The notes: generated by a model not told the origin, from the letters alone. Counted from the first letter of the stretch, positions 45,111 through 53,230 are shown. The stretch is 54,628 bases of DNA from Clostridiales bacterium UBA1316 (GCA_002307055.1 DBTM01000039.1:1-54628), one strand, 5' to 3'. Translations and numbers: made by a program.

Positions 45111-45131
45111 AGTATCAAAATAGTATCAGTC
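45111..45131. repeat. Left arm-type integrase sites
   Basis: AGTATCAAAAT and AGTATCAGTC are direct repeats 11 bp apart, overlapping the last codons of the Fic gene. They match the pair at 54049-54070 in spacing and in the core TATCA, so they are likely bound by the integrase N-terminal domain. Confidence 0.6.
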
Positions 45132-45743
45132 AGTTTGCCTGCTTACACACTTTCTCAGTACCTGGATCAAAGGTGCGGTGTCATATACTGAAGCCTCCAT
45201 TGCTGAAAGCAACTCGTCCACACTCACAGCAGACCAATCGACGTTATATCCATTAACCAGTAAGAACTGACGTACAAACTCTCGTGTAGCTCTGCCATTT
45301 CCCTCTCGGAATGGGTGCAGATAGTTGAGTTCGGTAAAGTAATAGGCCATACGAGGCAGATAGTCCTGTGCGGTAGTTTGTTTCAGGAAACGTTCCTCTT
45401 TCAACTGGGCCAGCAGCTTTTTGAGCTTGCGTTCAATGTCCGCCGGGTTTTCGAATATCGTCTGCCCCTTAGCGATGCTTTCACGGCGATAACGCCCGGC
45501 GAATGGATATATATCTCCAAACAGGTATCGGTGAATGCTGCAGAGGTGATTTGCCGTAAATCGTCCGGTAGCAGGCTTTATAAGTAAGTCATGCTGTCGG
45601 ATCGTGGTAATATCAGCCTCTATCCGCTTCAACTCATCTGCATTTCGAATGCCAAAGTGATTGCGCAACACATTAGTACCCGTATAAGAGTACATCGATC
45701 CCGATGTGGCATATACGTCGTATTTGCCGAAGCTCTCAGCCAC
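45126..45743 (-). CDS. Fic-domain toxin (AMP transferase-like)
   Basis: This 205-residue protein has the complete Fic motif HPFREGNGRATREF, with catalytic His143 and the anion-binding GNGR. Fic proteins usually transfer AMP from ATP to target proteins. No inhibitory helix is evident inside the protein, and a VbhA-like antitoxin gene lies immediately upstream with an 8-bp overlap, so this is class I. It is cargo near the left end of the element. Confidence 0.9.
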   Translation of the reverse strand: MAESFGKYDVYATSGSMYSYTGTNVLRNHFGIRNADELKRIEADITTIRQHDLLIKPATGRFTANHLCSIHRYLFGDIYPFAGRYRRESIAKGQTIFENPADIERKLKKLLAQLKEERFLKQTTAQDYLPRMAYYFTELNYLHPFREGNGRATREFVRQFLLVNGYNVDWSAVSVDELLSAMEASVYDTAPLIQVLRKCVSRQTD

Positions 45744-45921
45744 GGGAAGCCCCTCTTGTTAAGCCATACTTTTGTTTGATGGCATCCACAGCCGCATTAG
45801 CGCTGAGCTTGCCATCAGATATCTTCTCACAAAGGCGAAGCGCGTCCTTGCTAGGCGTGACCCGTTCGATTGCCTGCGTGGACAAGGTGTATTTCATATT
45901 TTGCTGCGCCGTACGGATCAT
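45736..45921 (-). CDS. VbhA-like antitoxin of the Fic module
   Basis: With ATG 45921 behind GAGGAGG it has 61 residues. The motif expected in class I antitoxins is (S/T)xxxE(G/N); here it reads TQAIER, with Thr15 and Glu19 present but Arg20 in place of Gly or Asn. The Glu is the residue that blocks ATP binding. The rest (VTPSKDALRLCEKISDGKLS and DAIKQKYGL) is the typical antitoxin helix pair. It is the first gene of the antitoxin-toxin operon. Confidence 0.82.
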   Translation of the reverse strand: MIRTAQQNMKYTLSTQAIERVTPSKDALRLCEKISDGKLSANAAVDAIKQKYGLTRGASRG

Positions 45922-45990
45922 GGTGTTCGCCTCCTCGTATAAATATAAGCAGTATAACACAGATGCGAATAGAGGAAAAGATGCAATAGA

Positions 45991-46494
45991 TTAGGTTGAA
46001 ACTTTTTCGGCCATTAAAGCACGCTCAATAAGATGGTTTGCTAACGCCAAGAGTTGTAAAGCGCGTTGTTCTGTATCTTCCCAATCTGATTCATGTGCTC
46101 TTGGGTTTCTTATGCCAGTCATGCAGCCCGCAAATATTTGCATATAACCAGATTGCTCGTTTTGTTCAGAAGCGCTAATTCCTTCGTTTAACATCAAAAT
46201 CGGCTTTTTCGGAGAAAAAACGGTTTGCATCAAGGTGGAACCCGTTAAATCTGTATGCAACAAATCGGCTTTTCTCTTGACAAGGTTATCCAAAAGCTTA
46301 TATGCTTCTTCAACAGAACGAGCATGATGCCCATCCTTGAACAGCTTTTCAGTCTTTTTTCTTAAAGCTTTATTTGTAACTACTTCATCATAAAGCATGT
46401 TTTCAGATGGCGTTCTTGGTTCAGAAACACCTAATATGACTAATTCCTTATGCAAGCACTTTGTGATAGCCAAAACATCAGTAGGATAACTCAT
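45991..46494 (-). CDS. TIGR02391/Ymh-family protein
   Basis: This 167-residue protein has the Ymh C-terminal pattern YMQIFAGCMTGIRNPRAHESDWEDTEQRALQLLALANHLIERA. The family is of unknown biochemistry, is found on mobile elements and is suspected in abortive infection. Its start overlaps the stop of the DUF5343 gene as ATGA, so the two proteins are probably made together. Confidence 0.75.
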   Translation of the reverse strand: MSYPTDVLAITKCLHKELVILGVSEPRTPSENMLYDEVVTNKALRKKTEKLFKDGHHARSVEEAYKLLDNLVKRKADLLHTDLTGSTLMQTVFSPKKPILMLNEGISASEQNEQSGYMQIFAGCMTGIRNPRAHESDWEDTEQRALQLLALANHLIERALMAEKVST

Positions 46495-47177
46495 GAATTT
46501 TCGACTCCATAAAAATGTTTCGCCATACTTGCAAATATGGTTTCAATTTGTTCTGGCGTAGAATCGGGAGAAATATGTATTTGCAAATCAATATGCAGAT
46601 TCGGACGATTTCCAATATTGTTTGTGGTTTTTGATACTGGTGTTTCTGTAACATCTTGGTTGTTTGTATGATCATCTTCTAAGGCTTTAAGCTTGGTGCT
46701 TGATTTTGGCTTAGTTGTGGGCTTCTTAGCATTTGATGTCTTTTGGCTTTGTATATCTTTGATTTCTCCGCTTCTAAGTAACGCAAACAAAGCCGTCATT
46801 TTTCCAGCAGCGCCAGAACCCACTCCGTGCCCCATAAACCATCCATTAACAGAGTTTCTATCAAAATTTTCATCAGGGAACAAATCTAAAAGCTCTTGCG
46901 AATAAACGCTTTTTATCATTATTTCGCATGTGGCTTTATATTTATCATCAAGTCTCCAATCATTCGCTAATTGCGTTGGCTTGTTGTTTTCATCAATCAA
47001 TCCTAATCGTTTCATAGGAAGAATTACGTTGCTTTTTGCAGAATCCTCGCTACCCAACGTAAGTAGGGTCTTAATATAATTTGCGCTTACGGTAGCAGGA
47101 AGCGATGATTTAAATTTTTCGCGAATTGTCCACCAATTTTTCTCGGATATAGAAGGATACGTAACTTGTTCGGCCAT
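46491..47177 (-). CDS. DUF5343-family protein
   Basis: This 228-residue protein starts at ATG 47177 (MAEQVTYPSIS) with AAAGGA upstream. The first 140 residues match DUF5343: NWWTIREKFKSSLPATVSANYIKTLLTL, then KRLGLIDENNKPTQLANDWR. It continues with a Lys/Thr/Asn-rich linker (about 150-185) and a short conserved-looking tail (RPNLHIDLQIHISPDSTPEQIETIFASMAKH). The first domain looks like a winged helix. It is coupled to the Ymh gene. Confidence 0.75.
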   Translation of the reverse strand: MAEQVTYPSISEKNWWTIREKFKSSLPATVSANYIKTLLTLGSEDSAKSNVILPMKRLGLIDENNKPTQLANDWRLDDKYKATCEIMIKSVYSQELLDLFPDENFDRNSVNGWFMGHGVGSGAAGKMTALFALLRSGEIKDIQSQKTSNAKKPTTKPKSSTKLKALEDDHTNNQDVTETPVSKTTNNIGNRPNLHIDLQIHISPDSTPEQIETIFASMAKHFYGVENS

Positions 47178-47221
47178 TATTTTGATTCCTTTCGTTTCTT
47201 TTTTAGTTTCTGGCAACATAT

Positions 47222-47410
47222 TCATAATTTTCTAAATAATCCATCTTTCTCGATACCTTTTGTAGGCTTTGGGGAATCATCGGGAATTATCCAAATTCGG
47301 CTCAACCGGGTAGCCCCGACAATACGATTTTCTTTACAAAGTATTTGGACTTGCCGCGGTGTAATTCCCCACTTTTTTGCTGCCTCTTGAACCGTAATAT
47401 ATCCATTCAT
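47222..47410 (-). CDS. Small helix-turn-helix protein (HTH_17/excisionase-like)
   Basis: The 62-residue protein has MNGYITVQEAAKKWGITPRQVQILCKENRIVGATRLSRIWIIP, the MerR-like DNA-binding fold common in excisionases and small regulators. It lies 45 bp upstream of the DUF5343 gene, and so could regulate that operon. ATG 47410 has GAGGT upstream. Confidence 0.75.
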   Translation of the reverse strand: MNGYITVQEAAKKWGITPRQVQILCKENRIVGATRLSRIWIIPDDSPKPTKGIEKDGLFRKL

Positions 47411-47525
47411 GCACAATACCTCGATAAATCGCTACAATAACAACTGCATATAATATATTCGCTTAAACGAATTTTGTCAATATATAGTAAAACTATGCAC
47501 AAACTATTTGTCCGCGCATAATTTT

Positions 47526-47996
47526 CTATTTTGCTATATTATTAACGATTACCCCCTTCTGCCTTGCATACCGTACTGTCTGATCTGTGCCGCTCATGGA
47601 ACGTAGCAAAGCACAAATGCAATAAGCGGAACAGTCAACCATATAACGATTCCGCTTTTTTATACAGCCATTTGTATATTCCTCTGATACATAAACTATA
47701 TCATCTGCCTCGGCCAACAGGTTGCGATAAAGCTTCTTTTGTTCAACAGTCCAAAGCGCGTCTTGATTTTTGCATGGTAAGGCTAATATTAATCGAATAT
47801 CACTCCCCATCTCTTTCTTCGAAATAATCAGCGAAGCAGCAATTTGGTCGAAGCCCAACGCTCCGCCGGAAATAAAATCCGTTACACCTTGACTAATGAG
47901 GCTTTCAATCTCACGATCAAGGCGTTTTACTATTTGTTCGATTTTGTCTTTAGGCAGCTTACGGTGCCCGGAAAAGCAGCAAGTCGTAGCTTTCAT
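47526..47996 (-). CDS. SLOG-family (DUF1273/YpsA-like) nucleotide-binding protein
   Basis: With ATG 47996 (GGAG upstream) it has 156 residues. It begins TTCCFSGHRKLP, then DFISGGALGFDQIAASL, the Rossmann-like SLOG pattern, and NGCIKKRNRYMVDCSAY. SLOG proteins bind or process nucleotide-derived ligands and several work in phage defence. It is divergent from the XRE regulator at 48110. Confidence 0.78.
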   Translation of the reverse strand: MKATTCCFSGHRKLPKDKIEQIVKRLDREIESLISQGVTDFISGGALGFDQIAASLIISKKEMGSDIRLILALPCKNQDALWTVEQKKLYRNLLAEADDIVYVSEEYTNGCIKKRNRYMVDCSAYCICALLRSMSGTDQTVRYARQKGVIVNNIAK

Positions 47997-48109
47997 ACAA
48001 TATCTCCATTTCAATTTTTATTTGGTGTCCCCAAATAAAACTATTATATTTGGTATTACCAAATATATCAAGCCTCCTGCAGGATATACTTTACACAGGG
48101 GGTGAGAAC

Positions 48110-48355
48110 TTGAAAAAGCGACATTTACCACTTGGGGACCGAAATTTGATTGGAGCTCGTGTAACTGAAGCGCGTGAAAATCTCGATATGAAACAAGTCG
48201 AACTTCTAACAAAACTGCAAACAGCCGGGATTGATATCAGCATTCCGGCACTATCTCTCTTGGAAGGGCAAAAGCGTCCCGTCTCCGATTTGGAGTTAAA
48301 CGCTCTGGCAGACATATTGAAGGTTTCTGTTGACTGGCTCTTGGGCAGAGAATAA
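48110..48355 (+). CDS. XRE-family regulator
   Basis: The protein of 81 residues reads from TTG 48110 (GGGGGTG upstream) as MKKRHLPLGDRNLIGARVTEARENLDMKQVELLTKLQTAG, with the XRE helix-turn-helix ending in LALADILKVSVDWLLG-like sequence. It is divergent from the SLOG gene; the 113-bp gap probably holds its operator. Confidence 0.8.
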   Translation: MKKRHLPLGDRNLIGARVTEARENLDMKQVELLTKLQTAGIDISIPALSLLEGQKRPVSDLELNALADILKVSVDWLLGRE

Positions 48356-48396
48356 CTGAAGGGTTTGCATTGGATGCAAACCCTTCAGGTTTATTT
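48356..48396 (+). terminator. Very strong hairpin terminator after the XRE gene
   Basis: A 15-bp perfect stem (CTGAAGGGTTTGCAT at 48356-48370, ATGCAAACCCTTCAG at 48374-48388) with a 3-base loop is followed by GTTTATTTT. It starts directly at the XRE stop codon. Confidence 0.85.
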
Positions 48397-48401
48397 TAGA
48401 C

Positions 48402-48442
48402 TGAAAAACGCCGCCAAAAGGATTGCTCCCTCAGGCGGCGTT
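48402..48442 (-). terminator. Terminator of the mobilization operon
   Basis: GGCGGCGTT and AACGCCGCC (48407-48415, 48434-48442) form a 9-bp stem that on the minus strand is followed by TTTTCAG. It lies just past the DUF6061 gene. Confidence 0.7.
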
Positions 48443-48452
48443 GCCAATGGGC

Positions 48453-48701
48453 TCAGCTTTCAAACGGTCCGCATACCGTGACAGCTTTCAGATATTTCTC
48501 CGGCTCTCCATTCAGAATCAAATCGGCGTATGCCGCCGGATCGTTGTAGATCAGCCAGTCCAGCTCTGACCGTTCAAATCCGTTGTCGGCTACCTCATTT
48601 TCAACCGCTGTACAGTTGATGGAGATCATCGACTTATCAACGAGTAACATTTCCACGCAACCGGTATCCATATTGAATATACAGGACATGATGTTTTCCA
48701 A
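48453..48701 (-). CDS. DUF6061-family protein
   Basis: The 82-residue protein contains CIFNMDTGCVEMLLVDKSMISINCTAVENEVADNG and LDWLIYNDPAAYADLILNG, a small family common on clostridial mobile elements. TTG 48701 has GGAGGT at 7-base spacing; an ATG at 48689 lacks one. The function is unknown. Confidence 0.75.
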   Translation of the reverse strand: MENIMSCIFNMDTGCVEMLLVDKSMISINCTAVENEVADNGFERSELDWLIYNDPAAYADLILNGEPEKYLKAVTVCGPFES

Positions 48702-48782
48702 GGTTGTTACCTCCCTATTAGTATTCTGTTTTTCTATACCATGGCACTGGCCACCTTGTGGCGTTTTCTGTTTAAGGTGAAC

Positions 48783-50123
48783 TCAGCGTAAACCCCGGTC
48801 ATACCGCTGTCTAACTACACGCTTTTGTTTTTTTTCGGCCTGTTCCTGCCGCTTGACCGCTTCCACTGTAGCCGCTACACGTTCCGGGCCATATGCACGG
48901 CTTACACGCTCATAATTTTCAGCCACATTCCGCAAACCCCGATTTTCAGAAATAACATCTTCCAGTCTATCAGATAGCGTATTGTTTTTACCGACCTCCC
49001 GATTATAGGAAGATTGCAGCCGCTCAAACTTACTGACAAGATCAAGGTAGGCGTGATATACCGAGCGCAGAACTTTCACGATCCCAGCAAGAAGTGGTTT
49101 GACCTTTTTCTCCCGGTAGGTTCTGGCACTTTCGAGCGCCCCAGCCTCCGGAAGCAATTTTTCCGGATCATCAGAATATTTCGCAGCTAACATCTCCATT
49201 TTATTGAGTTTCGGAGCAAGATCATCCAGCCGGGTTTTTGCTTCCTTTGCTTCACTTTGGGCGTCACTTTTTTCTTCCTGAAGATGTGCGATTTCTGCCT
49301 GCGCTTTGGTTTTGATTGCATCCAACTCTTCAAGCCGGTGCTTTTCCTGTTCGACCTTGAACTGCGTTACGGTCAGGTGTTCCTCAGAGCTGCCGCGCTC
49401 ACCACGCTCCACATCGTCATAACCGGCGGTTCGCATGAGACGATAAAAATCATCCTGAAGGATACTGTAGGATTTCCGCAGCACCGGCTTGCCATTTTTT
49501 TGTAAAAGCGGATCACAATTGTCATCCAGTGCAGGCTTGGACAGCCACTTCTTGCTGCTGCTCACCTGCATAATGGTTTCCTTGACTGTGCCAACCAGAG
49601 ATGGGTCTTTGCATCGCTTCGACCAAAGGACTTGTTTCTCCACAATGGGGATATATACAACGTGCATATGATAGTGGAAAATGTCCCCTCCCAAAGCTTC
49701 GGACATGGCCCTGTTGCGTTCGTCGGCGTGCATGACGGCTGAGAGTATGTACTGCTCTCCGCCGACGATTTTCACGGCTGCCATATACGCATCGGCGTAG
49801 AACTGCTTTGCAAATTCATACCCGCCATGATTGTGGAAGTATGCTGAGTTCACATCGAAGATCAGCTCGCCGTAAAGGTTGGCATCATTTTTCAGGCCAC
49901 GGGTAGAGATCACCTTATCAGTTTCTAGTTGAATGAACATCTTTTCGTAATCATAAGCGGGCTTTTTGAAATGAATATTGAAATCGGAGCGCTCCGGCAC
50001 GATATCCGGATTTGTGTAAGATTCTTTTTCGCGTTCATTATGTCGTTGCGTGTTGCCGATTTTTCCACTTGACAGGTTGACATTTCTTGCGCTGATTCGG
50101 TCAACACCATCGTTTCTCGCCAT
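48783..50123 (-). CDS. MobV-family relaxase (Mob_Pre)
   Basis: The 446-residue protein starts at ATG 50123 (GGAGGT upstream) with MARNDGVDRISARNVNLSSGKIGNTQRHNERE and has the MobV histidine motif HYHMHVVYIP. The C-terminal half is coiled coil (about 255-390). It nicks the oriT upstream and leads the DNA strand into a recipient using another element's secretion system. Confidence 0.9.
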   Translation of the reverse strand: MARNDGVDRISARNVNLSSGKIGNTQRHNEREKESYTNPDIVPERSDFNIHFKKPAYDYEKMFIQLETDKVISTRGLKNDANLYGELIFDVNSAYFHNHGGYEFAKQFYADAYMAAVKIVGGEQYILSAVMHADERNRAMSEALGGDIFHYHMHVVYIPIVEKQVLWSKRCKDPSLVGTVKETIMQVSSSKKWLSKPALDDNCDPLLQKNGKPVLRKSYSILQDDFYRLMRTAGYDDVERGERGSSEEHLTVTQFKVEQEKHRLEELDAIKTKAQAEIAHLQEEKSDAQSEAKEAKTRLDDLAPKLNKMEMLAAKYSDDPEKLLPEAGALESARTYREKKVKPLLAGIVKVLRSVYHAYLDLVSKFERLQSSYNREVGKNNTLSDRLEDVISENRGLRNVAENYERVSRAYGPERVAATVEAVKRQEQAEKKQKRVVRQRYDRGLR

Positions 50124-50178
50124 AGACGTTGTACCTCCATTATTAAGAGTGTTATGACGCTGAAAGCTTCCGGGGAAC

Positions 50179-50218
50179 ACACTTTTTCAAAGTGTAATAA
50201 CCCACTATGACACTTTCA
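50179..50218 (-). other. Predicted origin of transfer (oriT), MobV type
   Basis: On the minus strand, AAAGTGTCATAGTGGG is followed by TTATTACACTTT. This matches the pMV158-type nic region, where MobM cuts TAGTGTG/TTA; here the cut would fall between 50201 and 50200. AAAGTGT and ACACTTT (50209-50215, 50189-50195) flank it as an inverted repeat, and a second ACACTTT at 50179-50185 adds a hairpin. It lies directly upstream of the relaxase gene. The rest of the gap 50124-50438 contains only GC-rich repeats. Confidence 0.65.
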
Positions 50219-50368
50219 TCCGTGCCGGCTGCAAAGTGCCGTGGGCTGCCTTCGGGCAGGGGGTAAACATGCGGCTTCTGCGGAAGCCTACGCCAAGGTT
50301 TGCAAGTGGTCCCCCACATTGCAAACCTCGGCTCGGCAGCAGCTTGTCGTGCGCGACTCACTGCTGCC

Positions 50369-50443
50369 CGTGACGATCGTGACGGTGTTTTTGACACCGC
50401 CCCCGCTCCCGAAATCATCGTCACGACCGTCACGATCGTCACG
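50369..50443. repeat. GC-rich inverted repeat with iteron-like units
   Basis: CGTGACGATCGTGACGG (50369-50385) is the exact reverse complement of CCGTCACGATCGTCACG (50427-50443). The second arm continues a series of 9-bp units CGTCACGAC/CGTCACGAT from 50419. It overlaps the last codons of the RepA-like gene and lies between that gene and oriT. Confidence 0.6.
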
Positions 50444-51593
50444 CCTTAGGTGAGATAAGTATCAATTTTACATATCTACCGGAATGGATTCGGTTACTCT
50501 CATAACGGATGCCATGTTCCTGTGCGAGGCACCCGGCGTTAACATTCAACCGTGTTGTCAGTACGTTGGGCTTCATATCCAGGCCAAGAGCAGCTACCAG
50601 TTCCGTAGGACTGCCATACCATTCCGGTTTTTCTACTGTCACCAGCCGGGAAACAAAATCCAAAATCGGATCGAGCGGAGCCTTCCAGAGCTCTGTTTCC
50701 GTGCGCTCCAGCTCCCAGGACAGACGATCGGGATCTCGTTTCAGATAAAACCGCTGATCCTGCTGATCGCGTCCGGAAATATCCAGCGTGGCCGTGTCGT
50801 CCGTCCGGTTTTCCTTCTGCAGTAAAAACGCGCCATCCGCTGCACCCAGAAGTCCATTGGTGCCGGAGATCATATCGAATTTGTCATCGGCCTGCTGCTT
50901 TCTCGTGTGATGTACCAGGAGCAAACAAAGGCTGTTGCGGTCTGCAAACTTCTTGAGCTTTCCAACAACCTCATAATCACTGGCATAACTGAGTTTCTCA
51001 CAGCCTGCTTCTCGGATTTTCTGAAGCGTATCTATGATAATCAGCCTTGTTTCCGGGTGCTCCCGTACAAATTTCTGAAGCTGATCTTCAAGACCCGCAT
51101 TGAGCGACTTGGCGCAGATTGCAAAGTGCAGATTGTCCGTACCCTCAACGCCGAACATCCGAAATAAACGTTCCTGCAGGCGGCGGTAGTCGTCCTCCAA
51201 AGCAAGGTACAAAACGGTGCCCTTACATATCTGACAACTCCAGATTGGCAGCCCTGTACTGACATGGTAAGCAAGCTGGGCCATTAAAAATGATTTGCCG
51301 ACCTTTGGTGCTCCCACAAAAAGATACGTTCCCGTACAGAGTAGGCCATCAATAATGGCGGGCTTATTCTGGTAAACATTCTCGTAGAGTTCATTCATTG
51401 AAACGGTGTGCAGATAGGCAGGGTCGTTCATTCGCCACATCATCCGCAGCAGCTCTTCGCGATTCTTTTCTGGGGGATTGTTTTCGGCAATCTCTTCTGC
51501 TATACTTTGTTCAAAGCTTTTTGAAAGCGGCTGTTCCCCGTCTGTTGACGCAGACGGAACCGGGACAGCCGGTTTTTCTTTTTCAGCCGACAT
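50439..51593 (-). CDS. RepA-like AAA ATPase (RecA-type helicase)
   Basis: The 384-residue protein has Walker A GAPKVGKSFLMAQLA, VLYLALEDDYRRL, Walker B LIIIDTLQK and the later VHHTRKQQ; this is the RepA/AAA_25 replicative helicase group. On such elements it supports autonomous replication after excision or is used in strand processing. GGAGG precedes the ATG, and the start overlaps the MobC-like gene by 11 bp. Confidence 0.82.
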   Translation of the reverse strand: MSAEKEKPAVPVPSASTDGEQPLSKSFEQSIAEEIAENNPPEKNREELLRMMWRMNDPAYLHTVSMNELYENVYQNKPAIIDGLLCTGTYLFVGAPKVGKSFLMAQLAYHVSTGLPIWSCQICKGTVLYLALEDDYRRLQERLFRMFGVEGTDNLHFAICAKSLNAGLEDQLQKFVREHPETRLIIIDTLQKIREAGCEKLSYASDYEVVGKLKKFADRNSLCLLLVHHTRKQQADDKFDMISGTNGLLGAADGAFLLQKENRTDDTATLDISGRDQQDQRFYLKRDPDRLSWELERTETELWKAPLDPILDFVSRLVTVEKPEWYGSPTELVAALGLDMKPNVLTTRLNVNAGCLAQEHGIRYESNRIHSGRYVKLILISPKA

Positions 51594-51915
51594 GTGTTTC
51601 CTCCTTCAGGCCATCCAAAATATCAGCGATCATGTTGATCGTCATCAACAGCTCTTCGTTCAGGGGACTCCCTGATTCAACACGCCGGAGCTCTGTTAGC
51701 ACGACAGCAAGCTGATCACGCAAAGCTTTAAAAACACGGGGATTACCCTGTACAACCACGTCCCTGCAAAGAAGTCTCCTAGTGATATAGTCTTGCTTGG
51801 TCAAGCCTGTCAGTTTAACTGCAATCTCAATTTGTTCGTCCTCCTCTGGTGATACGTGAAACGCCACCGTTTTGTTTCTCCAGCGGCCCAGTTCATCTCG
51901 ATTTTTCAATGACAT
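51583..51915 (-). CDS. MobC-like mobilization accessory protein
   Basis: The 110-residue protein has a ribbon-helix-helix-like N terminus (NKTVAFHVSPEEDEQIEIAVKLTGLTKQDYITRRLL) and a helical C terminus, as in plasmid MobC proteins that help the relaxase at oriT. It lies between integrase and RepA-like genes on the same strand. Confidence 0.75.
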   Translation of the reverse strand: MSLKNRDELGRWRNKTVAFHVSPEEDEQIEIAVKLTGLTKQDYITRRLLCRDVVVQGNPRVFKALRDQLAVVLTELRRVESGSPLNEELLMTINMIADILDGLKEETHVG

Positions 51916-51917
51916 AG

Positions 51918-53000
51918 TTAAAACCCCTTCTGTATTTTTTCCATATTGAGTTTATTGGCCATATCTGTCTGTCGCGACGGGAACAGATGGGCGTAGCGGT
52001 AAGTAATATCAATGCTCTCATGCCCAACGCGGTCGGCAATTGCCAGGGCTGTGAAACCCATGTCAATTAGGAGCGAAATGTGGCTGTGACGAATATCATG
52101 GATTCTGATTCTCTTGACCCCGGTTTTCTTACTGCCTCTGTCCATTTCATGCTTTAAGTAGTGCTTGGTGATAGGGAAAATCCGACTGTCCGGCTCAGCA
52201 CTGTAGAGCTGCTTCAGATAATCCTGGATTTCTTCACACAGGAATTGTGGCATCTTAATAACACGATTGCTCTTTGGCGTTTTAGGCGTTGTGACAACAT
52301 CCTTGCCTTTGAGCCGCTGATAGGACTTATTGATCGTCACTGACTCAGCTGCAAAATTGAAATCTGCCGGAGTCAACGCCAGCAGCTCGCCCTCACGGAT
52401 ACCGCACCAGTAGAGAATCTCAAAGGCATAATAGGACATGGGCTTGTCCATCATGGCATCGATAAATTTCAGATATTCGTCCTTTGTCCAGAACAGCATC
52501 TCACGCCGTTCCTCCACACCCATGTTCCCCGCCTTAGACGCCGGATTGAGTTGCAAGCCATAAAACTTGATGGCGTAGTTAAAAATGGCGCTCAGCTGGT
52601 TATGTACAGTTTTCAAATAGGTCGTGGAATACCGTTTTCCCTTAAAATCTGTCAGACTGCGGATTTCATTCTGCCATTCAATGATGTCTTTCGCTGTGAT
52701 CTCCGACAGCTTCCGCTTTTTGAAATATGGGAGGATCTTCTTTCGGATGATGCTCTCTTTTGTCAGCCAGGTATTCAGTTTCAGTTTGGGCTTGATGCCA
52801 GTTTCATATAGCGTCACGAAACTCTCGAAGGTCATATTGACATCCGCCTGCTTCTGCATCAGGAAGTCCCTTTCCCATGCCTGGGCATCCCGTTTGGTGT
52901 CAAAGCCACGCTTGAGTTTTTGCTGCCGTTCACCCCGCCAGTCGGTGTAGCGGAACTGAACATACCAGGAGCCATTTTCTTTGTTTTTGAATGCTGCCAT
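51918..53000 (-). CDS. int: Tyrosine-type site-specific integrase
   Basis: The 360-residue protein has an N-terminal arm-binding domain (NGSWYVQFRYTDWRGERQQ, residues 5-50), a SAM-like core-binding domain (about 65-150) and the catalytic domain with Arg202, His301, Arg304, His327 and the nucleophile Tyr336 in TYRYAHLFP. It should recombine the guaA 3' end with the element's attachment site. It is one base from the excisionase-like gene upstream. Confidence 0.95.
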   Translation of the reverse strand: MAAFKNKENGSWYVQFRYTDWRGERQQKLKRGFDTKRDAQAWERDFLMQKQADVNMTFESFVTLYETGIKPKLKLNTWLTKESIIRKKILPYFKKRKLSEITAKDIIEWQNEIRSLTDFKGKRYSTTYLKTVHNQLSAIFNYAIKFYGLQLNPASKAGNMGVEERREMLFWTKDEYLKFIDAMMDKPMSYYAFEILYWCGIREGELLALTPADFNFAAESVTINKSYQRLKGKDVVTTPKTPKSNRVIKMPQFLCEEIQDYLKQLYSAEPDSRIFPITKHYLKHEMDRGSKKTGVKRIRIHDIRHSHISLLIDMGFTALAIADRVGHESIDITYRYAHLFPSRQTDMANKLNMEKIQKGF

Positions 53001-53203
53001 TAGTCTACCTTCCTTTCGTTCTGGTATCGGGTTCCATAGAACTTCTCATAGAAGAACTTTCGGTCAATTCGGCCTGAAATTGTTATACAGCCTGTTTTCT
53101 TCAGCTCCTCATTCAGTTCTCGGATGAGCTTGTACGCATAGGGCTCCGAGACCCCCAGTTCGTGTGCGACCTCGGCCACTCGCATAAACATCTGTCCTGC
53201 CAT
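53000..53203 (-). CDS. Excisionase-like helix-turn-helix protein
   Basis: The 67-residue protein has MAGQMFMRVAEVAHELGVSEPYAYKLIRELNEELKKTG, the winged-helix-like fold of recombination directionality factors and small regulators. It overlaps the integrase by one base, as xis genes usually do. Upstream lies the operator array shared with the divergent XRE gene. Confidence 0.8.
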   Translation of the reverse strand: MAGQMFMRVAEVAHELGVSEPYAYKLIRELNEELKKTGCITISGRIDRKFFYEKFYGTRYQNERKVD

Positions 53204-53230
53204 TCTGATTTCGCCCCCTTTCTGGTTTAA

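Noticed and set aside
44876..45125. A tRNA gene as the integration site
   Set aside because: No cloverleaf is visible; the repeat matches the end of guaA instead.
50152..50442. A 96-residue frame between the RepA-like and relaxase genes
   Set aside because: It is low complexity at its start because of the GC-rich repeats, has no clear ribosome site and overlaps oriT and the relaxase; a DNA-level explanation is better.
52551..52950. Frames opposite the integrase gene
   Set aside because: Shadows of the integrase reading frame with no independent support.
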